A stretch of 7,251 nt of DNA from Prevotella sp. CAG:755 (GCA_000431275.1 HF989231.1:46567-53817); one strand, 5' to 3'. Positions 1 through 7,187 are shown, counted from the first letter of the stretch. Notes: generated by a model from the letters alone, not told the origin. Numbers and translations: made by a program.

Positions 1-1697
1 ACTTTGTCACTCATGACGATGTAAGGCGGAAGTCCTTCGGAGTCGGCCAGCCGGCGGCGAAGGGCACGCAGGCGCTCAAAGAGGGCGTCGTCGCCCGCCG
101 ACGAGGCTGGCACACCGCCGAGAGGAAGCGACGGCGCGGCCGGGGCGGGCTTCGTCCGGCCGCGGGTAGCTCGCGGAGCGGCCTCATCGCGGCGCACAAC
201 GGCCAGCTGGATGCGTTCGTGGCCGAACAAGACGCGCCGGCCGTATGCTGTGATTTTCAGATGGTTCTGCTCGTCATACGCCACGTCGAGCAAACCGGAT
301 TGGAGCAGTTGCAAGAGATAGGCATGCCAGTCGCGGGCAGGCACATCGCGGCCGGCGCCAAACGTGCGGAGGCGCTCGAAGCCTGCCTCACGGACAGCGG
401 GCGTATAGCGGCCGACCAAGATGTCCACCACGGTCTGGAAGCCCGCAGCCTCGCCTGTACGGGCTATGGCACTCAGGGCTTTCTGCGCGTGGACCGTCCC
501 GTCAAAACGGACGGGCGGGCAGCGGCATACATCGCAATTGCCGCAATCGTGCTCGCTCACTTCGCCGAAATAATTGAGCAATATGCGGCGACGGCACACC
601 TCGGCCTCCGCATATTCCTGCATACGGCTGAGACGCTCCATGTTTATCTCGCGCTGCCCGCTCTCCCTGGCAAACGTGGCCAGCTGCACGATGTCTGCAT
701 AGTTGTAGAGCAAGAGAGTGTCGGCAGGCAGGCCGTCGCGCCCCGCACGGCCTATCTCCTGATAGAAGCTCTCGATGCTCTTCGGCAGGTTGTAGTGGAT
801 GACCCACCGGACGTTGCTCTTGTCGATACCCATGCCGAAGGCGATGGTCGCCACGACGACCTGGACACGGTCGCGGATGAAGTCGGTCTGCGTGGTGTTG
901 CGTTCGTCGGCACTGAGGCCTGCGTGGTAGGACGCTGCCACGACGCCATGGGCGCGCAGGTCGGCGGCGAGTTTGTCGGTCGTCTTGCGCGAAAGGCAGT
1001 AGACTATGCCGCTTTGTCCTTCATGGGCCGCGATGAAGCGGAGCACGGCCGACAGTTTTTCACGGCCTTTGAGCCCGCATTTCACATCGAGATTCAGATT
1101 GGGACGGTCGAACGAGGAGATGAACACAGCGGGCTCGCGGAGCGCGAGTTGGGCGAGGATGTCGCGACGGGTGACCTTGTCGGCCGTGGCAGTGAGCGCC
1201 ATGACAGGCACGTCAGGGAACTCACGCCGCAGGATGCCGAGCTGTGTATATTCAGGACGGAAGTCGTGGCCCCACTGGCTGACACAGTGAGCCTCGTCGA
1301 TGGCGAAGAGGCTCACGCTGATATCATGGAGAAGATAAGGAAGCTCCGAAAGCAATGTCTCGGGGGACAGGTAGAGGAGCTTGACCTGACCTTGCACACA
1401 CTGTTGGCGCAGGAGGCGCTGCTCGCCAGCCGGAAGGCTGCTGTTGAGCGCGACGGCCGCAATGCCGTTGGCCCTGAGCGCCTCGACCTGGTCCTTCATG
1501 AGCGAGATAAGCGGGGAGACAACAACCGCCGTCCCCTCCATTTCAAGCGCCGGAACCTGGTAGCAGAGGCTCTTGCCGCCTCCTGTGGGCATCAGGACAA
1601 GGCAGTCGCGCCCCGACATGACGTGGCGGATGATTTCCTCCTGCCGGGGACGGAACGAGTCGTAGCCGAAGTAGCGTTTAAGCGTATCGAGGAGCAT
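1..1697 (-). CDS. recQ: RecQ family ATP-dependent DNA helicase, 3' end cut by window edge
   Basis: RecQ is a 3'-to-5' superfamily 2 helicase acting in recombination, repair and restart of stalled forks. Reading the minus strand from the ATG at 1697 gives 565 codons with no stop before the edge. The helicase core holds FRPRQEEII (residues 15-23, motif 0), the Walker A MPTGGGKS (36-43), DEAH (134-137) running into the RecQ-specific aromatic loop AHCVSQWGHDFRP, TATAD (169-173), and motif VI GRAGRDG (316-322). Cys368, 385, 388 and 391 form the RecQ zinc site, followed by a winged-helix region (about 400-500). A linker rich in Ala, Pro and Arg (about 503-535) leads into what looks like the first third of an HRDC domain, where the window ends. 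All catalytic and zinc residues are intact, so the truncation is only the window edge. No Shine-Dalgarno is visible. The start lies 16 bp after the dnaA stop, so the two genes are probably cotranscribed. Confidence 0.95.
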   Translation of the reverse strand, partial: MLLDTLKRYFGYDSFRPRQEEIIRHVMSGRDCLVLMPTGGGKSLCYQVPALEMEGTAVVVSPLISLMKDQVEALRANGIAAVALNSSLPAGEQRLLRQQCVQGQVKLLYLSPETLLSELPYLLHDISVSLFAIDEAHCVSQWGHDFRPEYTQLGILRREFPDVPVMALTATADKVTRRDILAQLALREPAVFISSFDRPNLNLDVKCGLKGREKLSAVLRFIAAHEGQSGIVYCLSRKTTDKLAADLRAHGVVAASYHAGLSADERNTTQTDFIRDRVQVVVATIAFGMGIDKSNVRWVIHYNLPKSIESFYQEIGRAGRDGLPADTLLLYNYADIVQLATFARESGQREINMERLSRMQEYAEAEVCRRRILLNYFGEVSEHDCGNCDVCRCPPVRFDGTVHAQKALSAIARTGEAAGFQTVVDILVGRYTPAVREAGFERLRTFGAGRDVPARDWHAYLLQLLQSGLLDVAYDEQNHLKITAYGRRVLFGHERIQLAVVRRDEAAPRATRGRTKPAPAAPSLPLGGVPASSAGDDALFERLRALRRRLADSEGLPPYIVMSDK

Positions 1698-1713
1698 GGC
1701 GGCAGGGCGACGG

Positions 1714-3108
1714 TCAGGTGTTGAGCGTGCTTTCGATTTCTTCCACCTCCTGCCGGTAGGCCATGTCTATCGAGATGCGCTTCTCGACCTGCGAACAGGC
1801 ATATAGGACCGTCGAGTGGTCGCGCTTGCCGAAGTTCCGCCCTATCTGGGCCGACGAGAGGCCGGTGTACTTCTGCGAGAGGAACATTGCGAGGTGACGC
1901 GCCTGCACCACCTCCTTTTTCCGCCCGGCCGAAACGACGTCGCGCTCCTTCACCTTGTAGTGACGGCAAACAGCCTTTGTGACGGCCTGCACACTGATCT
2001 GCCGTTTCTCCAAATTGACAAGGCAACTGATGACATGGGCGGCCATGGGGACGTCGATCTCACGGTCGTTGACAATCGAGCGAAGCATCAAGGAGTTGAT
2101 GACGCCTTCAAGCTCGCGCACGTTGTTGCTGACGTTTTCGGCAATGTAACTGACCACGTCGTCGGCGATGGTCAGGCCGTTGCTCTTGATCTTCGATTCG
2201 AGGATGCGACGCCGTAACGTGGCATCGGGACGGTGCAGGCTGGCCGACATGCCCCACTTGAAACGCGTCAGGAGGCGTTCTTCCATTCCTTCGAGCAGTG
2301 CGGGCGGGCGGTCGCTCGTCATGATGAGCAAACGCTTGTTCAGGTGAAGATGGTTGAAGATGTGGAAGAAAGTTTGCTGTGTCCTGGGCGTGGTCATCTC
2401 CTGTATGTCGTCGACAATCAGGACGTCGACACTCTGATAGAAGTTGATGAAGTCGTTCCAACGGTCGCGCCGCACAGAATCAGTGAACTGGCGCATGAAC
2501 GTGTGGGCCGACACCATGAGCACGCGCTTCTGGGGGAAACGGTTGACGATACGCCAGCCGATGGCGGTGGCCAGGTGAGTCTTTCCGACGCCCGACGGAC
2601 CGTAGATGAAGAACGGGTTGAACGTGACTTGCTTCGGGTTATCTGCAATCGACAGGCCCACACTGCGCGCGAGCTTGTTGCTTTTTCCTTCGATGAAATT
2701 GGCGAACGTATAGTCCGGATTGAGGTTCGGATCGAACCCGGACTGCGTGCCGCCCGCCTCGCCGCCGGGCTGCATCACAGAAGGCGGCACCGCGTGGGCC
2801 GAACCGCTGAGGATGGGCTGCGGCGAAGGGGTCGGGGCGTCGGGCGCAAAGCGGTATTCCACCTTGACGCCCATGCCGTAGACGCTGCGCACGACGTTCG
2901 AGACGAGCCTTGCGTAATGCTCTTCGATGAACTCGCCGACAAAGCGGTTCGGTCCGGAGATGACGAGTTTGCGCTCGCCCTCTGCTTCGACGAACTCGAC
3001 GAATTCCAACGGCTCAAACCATGTGCTGAAGGTCTGATCCTGCGGCACTTTTTCGCGGATGAGCTGTAAGAATTGCTCCCAGGCTTGACGGGCTTTCTGC
3101 GCTTCCAT
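1714..3108 (-). CDS. dnaA: Chromosomal replication initiator protein DnaA
   Basis: DnaA binds DnaA boxes at oriC, forms an ATP-dependent filament, opens the duplex and helps load DnaB. The protein has 464 residues, a normal family length. Domain I (about 1-87) carries the family WFEPL segment (30-34). Domain II is a short linker rich in Pro, Gly and Ser (about 88-127). Domain III is the AAA+ core, with Walker A GPSGVGKT (170-177), Walker B LIVDDIQ (230-236), sensor-1 region TSDRPP (264-269), the arginine-finger region EERLLTRF (276-283), and sensor-2 NVRELEG (329-335). Domain IV ends with the helix-turn-helix and signature GKRDHSTVLYACSQVEK (427-443), which reads the DnaA box. Walker B is followed by Glu-Met where E. 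coli has Phe-Phe. The ATG at 3108 gives a full domain I and is preceded by an A-rich stretch (AAAGAAAAAC), as is common in Bacteroidota. recQ follows after 16 bp. Confidence 0.98.
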   Translation of the reverse strand: MEAQKARQAWEQFLQLIREKVPQDQTFSTWFEPLEFVEFVEAEGERKLVISGPNRFVGEFIEEHYARLVSNVVRSVYGMGVKVEYRFAPDAPTPSPQPILSGSAHAVPPSVMQPGGEAGGTQSGFDPNLNPDYTFANFIEGKSNKLARSVGLSIADNPKQVTFNPFFIYGPSGVGKTHLATAIGWRIVNRFPQKRVLMVSAHTFMRQFTDSVRRDRWNDFINFYQSVDVLIVDDIQEMTTPRTQQTFFHIFNHLHLNKRLLIMTSDRPPALLEGMEERLLTRFKWGMSASLHRPDATLRRRILESKIKSNGLTIADDVVSYIAENVSNNVRELEGVINSLMLRSIVNDREIDVPMAAHVISCLVNLEKRQISVQAVTKAVCRHYKVKERDVVSAGRKKEVVQARHLAMFLSQKYTGLSSAQIGRNFGKRDHSTVLYACSQVEKRISIDMAYRQEVEEIESTLNT

Positions 3109-3159
3109 GAGTTTTTCTTTCGACGGCTACGGTGTCCGCCGCCATAGGCGACGGAATTG

Positions 3160-3190
3160 CAAAGTTGGCATTTTTTTGGCTAACGCGCAA
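3160..3190 (-). promoter_or_regulatory. Candidate dnaA promoter (Bacteroidota type)
   Basis: On the minus strand CAACTTTG (3167-3160) matches the Bacteroides -7 consensus TAnnTTTG except for the first base. A TTG (3190-3188) sits 20 bp upstream, roughly where the -33 TTTG element belongs. Transcription would start near 3155, leaving a leader of about 45 nt that contains a small palindrome, CGCC-ATA-GGCG (3140-3150). The rest of the 271-bp gap between mlaD and dnaA (3109-3379) holds only the terminator at 3305-3339 and A/T runs. I see no convincing small gene or DnaA-box cluster in it. Confidence 0.4.
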
Positions 3191-3304
3191 CGCTTCGCCT
3201 CACTTTTTCTGCTGCCGTACGTCGCGGTCGGGAGGGCCGTTTTTTACGCCGCTTTGCCGGAAATGGCTGTTCCTGTGGGCGTTATGCCTGTCGAGGATAC
3301 AGAC

Positions 3305-3339
3305 GGAAAAGCCAGGGTTTCCGGCGGGACACCCTGGCT
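3305..3339 (-). terminator. Rho-independent terminator of the amidase-mlaD unit
   Basis: A perfect 9-bp inverted repeat, AGCCAGGGT (3310-3318) and ACCCTGGCT (3331-3339), flanks a 12-nt loop. Read on the minus strand, the stem is followed at once by TTTTCC, giving a terminator downstream of the mlaD stop at 3380. On the plus strand the stem is followed by GACAAC with no T-run, so the signal is directional. It separates the envelope genes from dnaA, which implies that dnaA has its own promoter. Confidence 0.75.
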
Positions 3340-3379
3340 GACAACGATTTACGTCTTATCGGGAAAAAAAGTTTCTTTC

Positions 3380-4306
3380 CTACTTGTCTTTCCGCCCGAA
3401 GAGCGAGAAGTGGACATAACGCTTCGGATGCTGGCGCAAGTCGATGAGCAGCGAGTCGGCACTGCGGACGGTGCTGTTCAGGTTGTCATAGAGTTGGCGG
3501 TCACTCAGCAGGAGGCCCAGCGAGTTGTCGTCGGCGCGCATCTTGCTGTCGAGGTTCTGCGTGAGGGAGTTCATCGTCTGCACGAAACCTTGCGCGTCGC
3601 GCAGCGTAGCGTTGACGTTATCCACGGTGCCCTTGACATCCACTTGGGCCAAGTTGCCCGAGAGCGTCTCGACATTGGCGCCGATCTGGTTGAGGTGGGC
3701 GGTGAGTTGGGGGACGTCGTTCTCCATCAGGGTGTTGAGCTGGCGTGTCGTGGTGCGCAGGTCGGCGGTCAGGGCGGCGGCGTTCTGCAACGTGGCGGCC
3801 AGAGCTGGGTCGCCGGTCAGGCGGTTGATGTTCGTCAGGATGGAGTCAATCTTCGGCACCATGGTTTCGATGACGGGCATCATGGCTTCGAGTTTCTCAA
3901 TCGCTCCCTGATGGACACCTCCCTCGACTGTGTCGCCGGGCGAGAGCACATCGGCCGGGTTCGGGCCGAGGATGAGGCTCATCGTCACGCCTCCCAACAT
4001 CTGCGAAGCCAGTTCCGCGCGGGTTCCGGCGGGGATGCGCATCTCGTCGTCGAGCTCGACGTCAACCATGACGCGGTCGCGGCTCGCATAGTCGTAACTG
4101 ATGGAACGCACCGTGCCCACAGGATAGCCGTTGGCATATACGGGCGCGGAGACGGTCAGTCCGGCCACGTTGTCGAAACGGACGACATAATGGTTCGTCG
4201 GGCTGAAAAGATTGATTCCCTTAAAGAAATTAATGATGAAGAATAAGAGCGCGGCGGCTACAATGGCGGTCAGTGCGATCTTAACTTCTTTGGTAAAGAA
4301 TTTCAT
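3380..4306 (-). CDS. mlaD: MlaD/MCE family lipid-transport substrate-binding protein
   Basis: MCE proteins are periplasmic, membrane-anchored lipid-binding parts of ABC transporters. MlaD works with the MlaE permease and MlaF ATPase to move phospholipids between inner and outer membranes. The protein has 308 residues. A charged start (MKFFTKEVK) is followed by one membrane segment (about 9-28). The MCE domain (about 37-115) includes YVVRFDNVAGL, ANGYPVGTV and IPAGTRAELASQMLGG. A long, mostly helical tail (about 130-290) probably forms a coiled-coil barrel or needle. The end, with LYDNLNSTVRSADSLLIDLR and then PKRYVHFSLFGRKDK, resembles the conserved tail of Bacteroidota MCE proteins. The gene begins 21 bp after the amidase stop, so the two are probably cotranscribed. 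No mlaE or mlaF is nearby, so the permease and ATPase must be encoded elsewhere. The symbol is by family; whether this is the true Mla orthologue is inferred. Confidence 0.9.
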   Translation of the reverse strand: MKFFTKEVKIALTAIVAAALLFFIINFFKGINLFSPTNHYVVRFDNVAGLTVSAPVYANGYPVGTVRSISYDYASRDRVMVDVELDDEMRIPAGTRAELASQMLGGVTMSLILGPNPADVLSPGDTVEGGVHQGAIEKLEAMMPVIETMVPKIDSILTNINRLTGDPALAATLQNAAALTADLRTTTRQLNTLMENDVPQLTAHLNQIGANVETLSGNLAQVDVKGTVDNVNATLRDAQGFVQTMNSLTQNLDSKMRADDNSLGLLLSDRQLYDNLNSTVRSADSLLIDLRQHPKRYVHFSLFGRKDK

Positions 4307-4327
4307 AATTATCGTCGTTTCTATGGA

Positions 4328-5629
4328 TTACTTTGATGTGGCGGCACGGCGGGCCTCGGCCACGCTCACGCGTTTGCCGTCGACAAAGGCCACCACGAAG
4401 GCGCCCGCGACGGCTTTGCGGGCCTCGCGTTGCAGGCGGAGGGCTTCGTTGTAGTCACCGGTCGAGCCGTAGGTGTATTTGTAAAGGCCGCCTTCCTCAT
4501 AATAGCTCACCGGGGCCAAGCCTTTGAACGAGGCGTCGCTTTTCGCGAGTTTGCGGCTTGACGCAATGAGTTGCACACGGTACTCGACGCGGCCGGCGGC
4601 CGTACGGGGCGCGTCTTCTGTCAGCCGTCCAGGTTTGTCAGCCGCAGTTCCCGTTTCTTCTGTCAGCCGTCCCGTTTTTTCGCCCTGCGCGGGAATGTTG
4701 TCGGCTCCGGCGGGCGGCGCGGCCGACTCGGCGGCCCTCGTCTCGGCCTCGACGTCGGCGCTGGCGTCGCGGCGTTTGGCGTCGCGCTCGGCTTTCCGGC
4801 TGTTTTTCTTCGCCTCGCCGTCGTCATACGGATGGAGCAACGCCTTCGTCCCTCCCTGTGCCCGGCGGTATTCAAGGAAGCCTTCGTATATGCTGCGTCC
4901 CATTTTGGCCACGCCTTCTTTTGTGTTGAGGAAACGTTCCTCGGCCGGCGTCGAGATGAAACCTACCTCCGTCAGGACGGAAGGCATCGACGTGTTACGC
5001 AGGACGAGGAAGCCGGCCTGATGGACACCCTTGTCCCTGCGTCCGGCAGTGCGGACGTAAGCCCGCTGGATGGAACGCGCAAGACTGACGCTCTGCCGCA
5101 TATACTGGTCTTGGATAAACTCAAAGATGATGTAGCTTTCAGCCGAATTGGGGTCGAAACCGGAATAACGGGTCTTGTAGTCCTCCTCATAGAGAATGAC
5201 CGAGTTTTCACGCTTGGCCACATCGAGGTTGGCGGCGGCGCGCGCCATACCGAGGGTGTAGGTCTCGGAGCCATAGGCAATCTTCCCGCCGGGCAAGGCG
5301 TTGGTGTGGACCGAGATGAAAAGGTCGGCGCCCGCACGGTTGGCGATGTCAGCGCGCTCTTGCAGGGGGACGAACTTGTCGGTCTTACGGGTGTAGATGA
5401 CCGTCACGTCGGGACAATTGGCTTCGACCAACTTGCCGAAAGCCAAAGCTATGCTGAGATTGATGTTCTTTTCTTTCGAAAAAGCGCCCACGGCGCCGGC
5501 GTCGTGCCCCCCGTGCCCGGCGTCGATGACCAGCTTGAAACGCTTGGCAGCCTCGGGAGCCGACACTGCGGGAAGGGCGAGGAGCAGCACTCCCACGGCC
5601 ATCAGGATTCGTTTGACTGACTTTTTCAT
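4328..5629 (-). CDS. Secreted N-acetylmuramoyl-L-alanine amidase (Amidase_3) with C-terminal SPOR-like domain
   Basis: The enzyme cleaves the amide bond between MurNAc and the stem peptide in peptidoglycan, usually for septum splitting or wall turnover. From the ATG at 5629 it has 433 residues and begins with a signal peptide (MKKSVKRILMAVGVLLLALP, cut near residue 24). The Amidase_3 domain (about 31-256) shows VIDAGHGGHDAG with His39, EKNINL with Glu53, SVHTNA with His108 (zinc ligands), and LTEVGFIS with Glu221 as the catalytic acid. A charged, Ala-rich linker (about 260-345) contains a repeat. Residues about 347-425 (YRVQLIASS, LYKYTYGSTGDYNEAL, FVVAF) look like a SPOR domain, which binds septal glycan stripped of peptides. 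An in-frame ATG at 5713 would add 28 residues and bury the signal peptide. The promoter at 5653-5660 lies inside that extension, so 5629 is the better start. mlaD follows after 21 bp. Confidence 0.93.
   Translation of the reverse strand: MKKSVKRILMAVGVLLLALPAVSAPEAAKRFKLVIDAGHGGHDAGAVGAFSKEKNINLSIALAFGKLVEANCPDVTVIYTRKTDKFVPLQERADIANRAGADLFISVHTNALPGGKIAYGSETYTLGMARAAANLDVAKRENSVILYEEDYKTRYSGFDPNSAESYIIFEFIQDQYMRQSVSLARSIQRAYVRTAGRRDKGVHQAGFLVLRNTSMPSVLTEVGFISTPAEERFLNTKEGVAKMGRSIYEGFLEYRRAQGGTKALLHPYDDGEAKKNSRKAERDAKRRDASADVEAETRAAESAAPPAGADNIPAQGEKTGRLTEETGTAADKPGRLTEDAPRTAAGRVEYRVQLIASSRKLAKSDASFKGLAPVSYYEEGGLYKYTYGSTGDYNEALRLQREARKAVAGAFVVAFVDGKRVSVAEARRAATSK
4614..4672 (-). repeat. 17-bp direct repeat in the amidase linker
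   Basis: TCTTCTGTCAGCCGTCC occurs perfectly at 4614-4630 and again at 4656-4672, 42 bp apart (14 codons, so in frame). It encodes the repeated GRLTE at residues 320-324 and 335-339. A third partial copy, TGTCAGCCG (4636-4644), lies between them but out of register. The repeat falls in the linker between the catalytic and SPOR-like domains. It looks like a local duplication that changed linker length without breaking the frame. Confidence 0.8.
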
Positions 5630-5652
5630 AATCAACAGTGTGCCACTGCCTG

Positions 5653-5660
5653 CAAAAGTA
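5653..5660 (-). promoter_or_regulatory. Amidase promoter -7 element (TAnnTTTG)
   Basis: TACTTTTG on the minus strand (5660-5653) is a full match to the Bacteroides -7 consensus TAnnTTTG. Transcription would begin near 5647, about 18 nt before the ATG at 5629. No good -33 TTTG sits at the usual distance: the nearest, inside GTTTTG at 5680-5675, is 14 bp upstream. The element decides the amidase start, because translation from 5713 would begin upstream of it. Confidence 0.55.
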
Positions 5661-5661
5661 A

Positions 5662-5682
5662 GAGTTTTTTCCGACAAAACTC
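5662..5682. repeat. 7-bp inverted repeat just upstream of the amidase -7 element
   Basis: GAGTTTT (5662-5668) and AAAACTC (5676-5682) form a perfect inverted repeat with a 7-nt spacer. It begins 2 bp upstream of the amidase -7 element and fills the region where a -33 site and spacer would lie. It could be an operator for a dimeric regulator. It could also be part of an RNA hairpin at the end of the MATE transcript, although no T-run follows it on the minus strand. Confidence 0.5.
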
Positions 5683-5701
5683 CGTCTGAAACTACGGTTT
5701 T
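5675..5701. terminator. Weak candidate terminator after the MATE gene
   Basis: On the minus strand AAAACCGT (5701-5694), an 8-nt loop, then ACGG-AG-TTTT (5685-5676) can pair as a short stem with a 2-nt bulge, ending in T residues. It begins about 19 bp after the MATE stop codon. The near-symmetry would give a similar structure on the other strand. The GC part of the stem is only four pairs, and the structure shares its right arm with the inverted repeat at 5662-5682, so termination here is uncertain. Confidence 0.25.
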
Positions 5702-5719
5702 CGTGTCCGCCATTACGCT

Positions 5720-7057
5720 TTAACGTTTCAGTTCGCGCAAAACGCCGGTCATGAGCGGCACAGCCAAGACGAAAGCCAGCAGGTCGGACACGGCCTGGCA
5801 GGCCTCGACGCCCGAAAGGCCGAACCATCGTGGCAGCACGACAATCAGAGGTATGAAGAACAGCCCTTGGCGGGCCGAAGCAAGCAGCACGGCGCGGCCG
5901 CTCTTGCGGATAGTCTGCAAGGTCATGTTGCTTATCGTCACGAACACGTTGAGGGGCAGGACGAGCAGCTGCCAGCGCAGGGCATCGGTGCCGACGGCGA
6001 CCACGGCGGGATCAGCACGGAAGAGGTGGACGACTTCCGGGGCGAACACAAAACCGAGTGCGGAACACAAGAGCATGAAAACGCCTCCCACACGCACACA
6101 GAACCAAAAACCGGCCAGCACACGGCCGTTCAGGCCCGCGCCGTAGTTGAAGCCGCAAACGGGCTGGAAGCCCTGCCCGAAGCCGAGCAGGAACGAGAAG
6201 ATGAAGAACGTGATGCGCGTGACGATGCTCATTCCCGCGATAGCGGCGTCGCCGTAGGCTGCGGCGGCATGATTGAGCAGCAGGGTGGCCAGGCAGGCCA
6301 GCGCCTGCCGGCTGAGCGAGGGTGAGCCTCCGCGCACAATCTCGACAAAGTCGCTGCGCCGCCAGCGCAAGTGGCGGGGCGCCACGCTGAGCGTCCCGCC
6401 GCGCCGCGTCATGAAAAGGAGCAGGCAGAAGCTGAAAGCCTGGCACACGACCGTGGCCACGGCGGCCCCGGCTATGCCCCACCCCGCCACGAAAATCAGC
6501 AGCGGCGCGAGCAGCACGTTGAGCACCGCCCCGGAGACGATGCCGACCATGGCGTAGGCCGCGTTGCCCTGAAAGCGCATCTGGTTGTTAAGCACGAGCG
6601 AGGCGGTCATAAAGGGCGCGCCGGCCATGACGATGCCCACGTAAGTCTCGGCCAGCGGCAGGATTGTGTCAGTAGCGCCAAGTGCGCGGCAGAGGGGCGT
6701 CAGGAAGACGTAGCCCAACACTGCAAGGCACAGGCCGGTCAGCAAGGCGGCATAGAAGCCCGTGGCTGCCATGCGGCGGGCGGGCACGAGGTCGCCCGCG
6801 CCGAGGCGGCGCGAGATGAAGTTGCCCGAACCGTGCCCGAAGAAGAAGCCGACAGCCTGGACGACGGACATGACCGGGAAGGCGATGCCCACGGCGGCAG
6901 TGGCAGCCGTGCTGATCTGCCCCATGAAGTAGGTGTCGGCCATGTTGTACAGGGACGTGACAAGCATGCTGACAATGGTGGGCATGGCCAGCGAGACCAC
7001 GAGACGGGGCACGGGCTGCGTCGTCATGCGTTCGAACCTTGTCTGCCCGGTCGTCAT
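5720..7057 (-). CDS. MATE family efflux transporter (MepA-like)
   Basis: MATE pumps export cationic drugs, dyes and metabolites across the inner membrane in exchange for sodium or protons. From the ATG at 7057 the protein has 445 residues, typical of the family, and is hydrophobic throughout, consistent with twelve membrane segments in two six-helix halves. The first half starts FERMTTQPVPRLVVSLAMPT (8-27), followed by LYNMADTYFMGQ (36-47). The second half has GFGQGFQPVCGFNYGAG (292-308), a family landmark shared with MepA-type pumps. An in-frame ATG at 7105 would add 16 residues (MFPLAARTDIPPNAAV) that do not resemble the family N-terminus; 7057 is preferred, but neither start has a visible Shine-Dalgarno. 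The substrate cannot be told from sequence. The amidase lies downstream across a 90-bp gap with its own promoter, so this gene is probably a separate unit. Confidence 0.93.
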   Translation of the reverse strand: MTTGQTRFERMTTQPVPRLVVSLAMPTIVSMLVTSLYNMADTYFMGQISTAATAAVGIAFPVMSVVQAVGFFFGHGSGNFISRRLGAGDLVPARRMAATGFYAALLTGLCLAVLGYVFLTPLCRALGATDTILPLAETYVGIVMAGAPFMTASLVLNNQMRFQGNAAYAMVGIVSGAVLNVLLAPLLIFVAGWGIAGAAVATVVCQAFSFCLLLFMTRRGGTLSVAPRHLRWRRSDFVEIVRGGSPSLSRQALACLATLLLNHAAAAYGDAAIAGMSIVTRITFFIFSFLLGFGQGFQPVCGFNYGAGLNGRVLAGFWFCVRVGGVFMLLCSALGFVFAPEVVHLFRADPAVVAVGTDALRWQLLVLPLNVFVTISNMTLQTIRKSGRAVLLASARQGLFFIPLIVVLPRWFGLSGVEACQAVSDLLAFVLAVPLMTGVLRELKR

Positions 7058-7136
7058 GACTGCGGCGTTTGGTGGGATGTCCGTACGGGCCGCAAGCGGA
7101 AACATGCAGACGCGAGATACGTCCCGCCACGCCGCC

Positions 7137-7168
7137 CACTATATATAATAATGTGTGTCACTATATAT
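7137..7168. repeat. Paired CACTATATAT direct repeats in the MATE leader
   Basis: CACTATATAT occurs at 7137-7146 and 7159-7168, exactly 22 bp apart (about two helical turns), in an AT-rich island within GC-rich surroundings. The second copy also lies in a small palindrome, GTCA-CTATATA-TGAC. The pair sits between the candidate promoter at 7188-7195 and the MATE start, so it would be in the 5' leader. That placement suits repressor binding, but no regulator gene is in view. Confidence 0.6.
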
Positions 7169-7187
7169 GACGATGTGTAACGCCCTG

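Noticed and set aside
219..1724. A 501-codon open frame on the plus strand, opposite recQ
   Set aside because: The minus strand here encodes RecQ with every helicase motif intact. The plus-strand translation shows no recognisable domain, and long antisense open frames are common in GC-rich coding DNA.
3618..3626. DnaA-box-like TTATCCACG
   Set aside because: It is a single site inside the mlaD coding sequence (it encodes Val-Asp-Asn on the minus strand), with no companion boxes and no AT-rich element nearby.
3107..4246. A 379-codon plus-strand open frame across the dnaA leader and mlaD
   Set aside because: It is antisense to a clear MCE protein, crosses the terminator and the dnaA promoter region, and has no recognisable domain. 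Similar open frames at 2233-3069, 4571-5620 and 6371-7180 are rejected for the same reason.
5630..5713. N-terminal extension of the amidase from an ATG at 5713
   Set aside because: It would place 28 residues before a classic signal peptide and start translation upstream of the consensus -7 element at 5653-5660.
7058..7105. N-terminal extension of the MATE protein from an ATG at 7105
   Set aside because: The extra 16 residues do not look like the family N-terminus, and the ATG at 7057 gives the usual short lead-in to the first membrane segment. This is not excluded, since neither start has a clear ribosome binding site.
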